DNA from: Peribacillus loiseleuriae
GTDB taxonomy: Bacteria; Bacillota; Bacilli; Bacillales; DSM-1321
Assembly (NCBI RefSeq): GCF_001183985.1
Contig: NZ_LFZW01000001.1
Location: forward strand, 745,620-809,619
Direction: 5' to 3'
DNA: 64,000 nucleotides
The notes beneath the pieces are model-generated. The model saw only the letters and a program-made list of their open reading frames with translations, had not been told where the DNA came from and ran no database searches. A program made the translations under genes and the position numbers. Numbering within the stretch: position 1 is the stretch's first letter; each line of letters opens with the position of its first letter. Shown here one piece after another: positions 63,834 through 64,000 of this stretch.

Positions 63834-64000
63834 TTACATAGCATCTAAACATTCTAATCGACCATTTTCTAATGATCCGTGACACTTCAAAACTTCAACA
63901 GGAAAAATAAACGTCCATGGCATACTTGTTTCTGGCTGAACGATTAGTGAAGGGAGAGTGAAGGTATGTTCTGCAATGATTTCATTGTTTTCCATATAAC
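63834..64000 (-). CDS. Partial C-terminal end of an unidentified gene
   Basis: Open minus-strand frame entering from the right edge and ending at TAA 63834-63836. About 55 codons are visible: NNEIIAEHTFTLPSLIVQ, then PWTFIFPVEVLKCHGSLENG, ending RLECLDAM. It looks coding and is followed by the terminator at 63732-63785, but no family is recognised. Confidence 0.6.
   Translation of the reverse strand, partial: YMENNEIIAEHTFTLPSLIVQPETSMPWTFIFPVEVLKCHGSLENGRLECLDAM

Noticed and set aside
1..64000. CRISPR array, tRNA, rRNA, origin or prophage
   Set aside because: No regularly spaced repeats, cloverleaf sequences, ribosomal RNA blocks, DnaA-box clusters or phage structural genes were found by eye.

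Overview
The window looks like chromosomal DNA of a low-GC, spore-former-type Bacillota, probably order Bacillales (Bacillaceae or Planococcaceae). The basis is AT-rich DNA with strong AGGAGG ribosome sites, a Fur box, a PerR-like box, a CcpA/LacI-type operator grammar, a lysine riboswitch, a yrk/cst-type persulfide operon, DUF4358-MBOAT-DHHW genes and TnpB remnants. No tRNA, rRNA, CRISPR array, replication origin or phage module was seen. Genus is not determinable from the sequence alone.

Layout. 1-1.7 kb is decayed DNA: a broken long polyprenyl-synthetase-type gene cut by a transposase remnant. 2.0-12.8 kb is the most interesting catabolic locus: a LacI-family repressor and a ribokinase, then an eight-gene operon (glutamine-amidotransferase-like protein, M20 hydrolase, ribose-type ABC importer, BtpA-family barrel, PfkB kinase, second M20 hydrolase). 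Two identical inverted 17-bp operators flank the start of the repressor transcript and a related operator sits inside the promoter of the big operon, so one regulon with an unknown substrate is likely. 12.8-20.7 kb holds an IS3 remnant, an MFS exporter, a Fur-boxed siderophore ABC importer and decayed creatininase-like and TnpB genes. 20.7-26.2 kb has a surface protein, a GntR/FCD regulator, a Zn-dehydrogenase and a gluconate-type permease, with a 190-bp duplicated element between regulator and dehydrogenase. 26.3-36 kb has a DUF4358/MBOAT/DHHW polymer-acetylation cassette, ahpCF, an L,D-transpeptidase, gene debris and dispersed repeats.

36.3-42.7 kb has a large UvrA-like ABC protein with rearranged domains behind a 49-codon leader ORF and terminator, followed by a lysine riboswitch feeding an isochorismatase-fold hydrolase and an APC permease. 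42.9-48.4 kb is a persulfide/sulfide detoxification operon (CstR-type repressor, TusA, DsrE, rhodaneses, TusA-rhodanese fusion, rhodanese-metallo-beta-lactamase persulfide dioxygenase, TauE exporter) with CstR-like operators repeated in front of several genes, ending in a truncated glnQ-like pseudogene. 48.7-51.1 kb has a zinc-ribbon/alpha-CTD-like small protein and SelO. 51.3-60.1 kb is a sigma-54-activator plus a perfect -24/-12 promoter driving a five-gene operon with two paralogous DUF917/hydantoinase pairs around an NCS1 permease. The right edge carries an internally deleted putP pseudogene, a formylglycine sulfatase and a partial gene.

The general pattern is a scavenging soil organism's accessory region: several small-molecule uptake and breakdown operons, each with its own recognisable switch, separated by IS scars, dispersed repeats and pseudogenes. 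All functions are from motif recognition by eye; no database search was possible.
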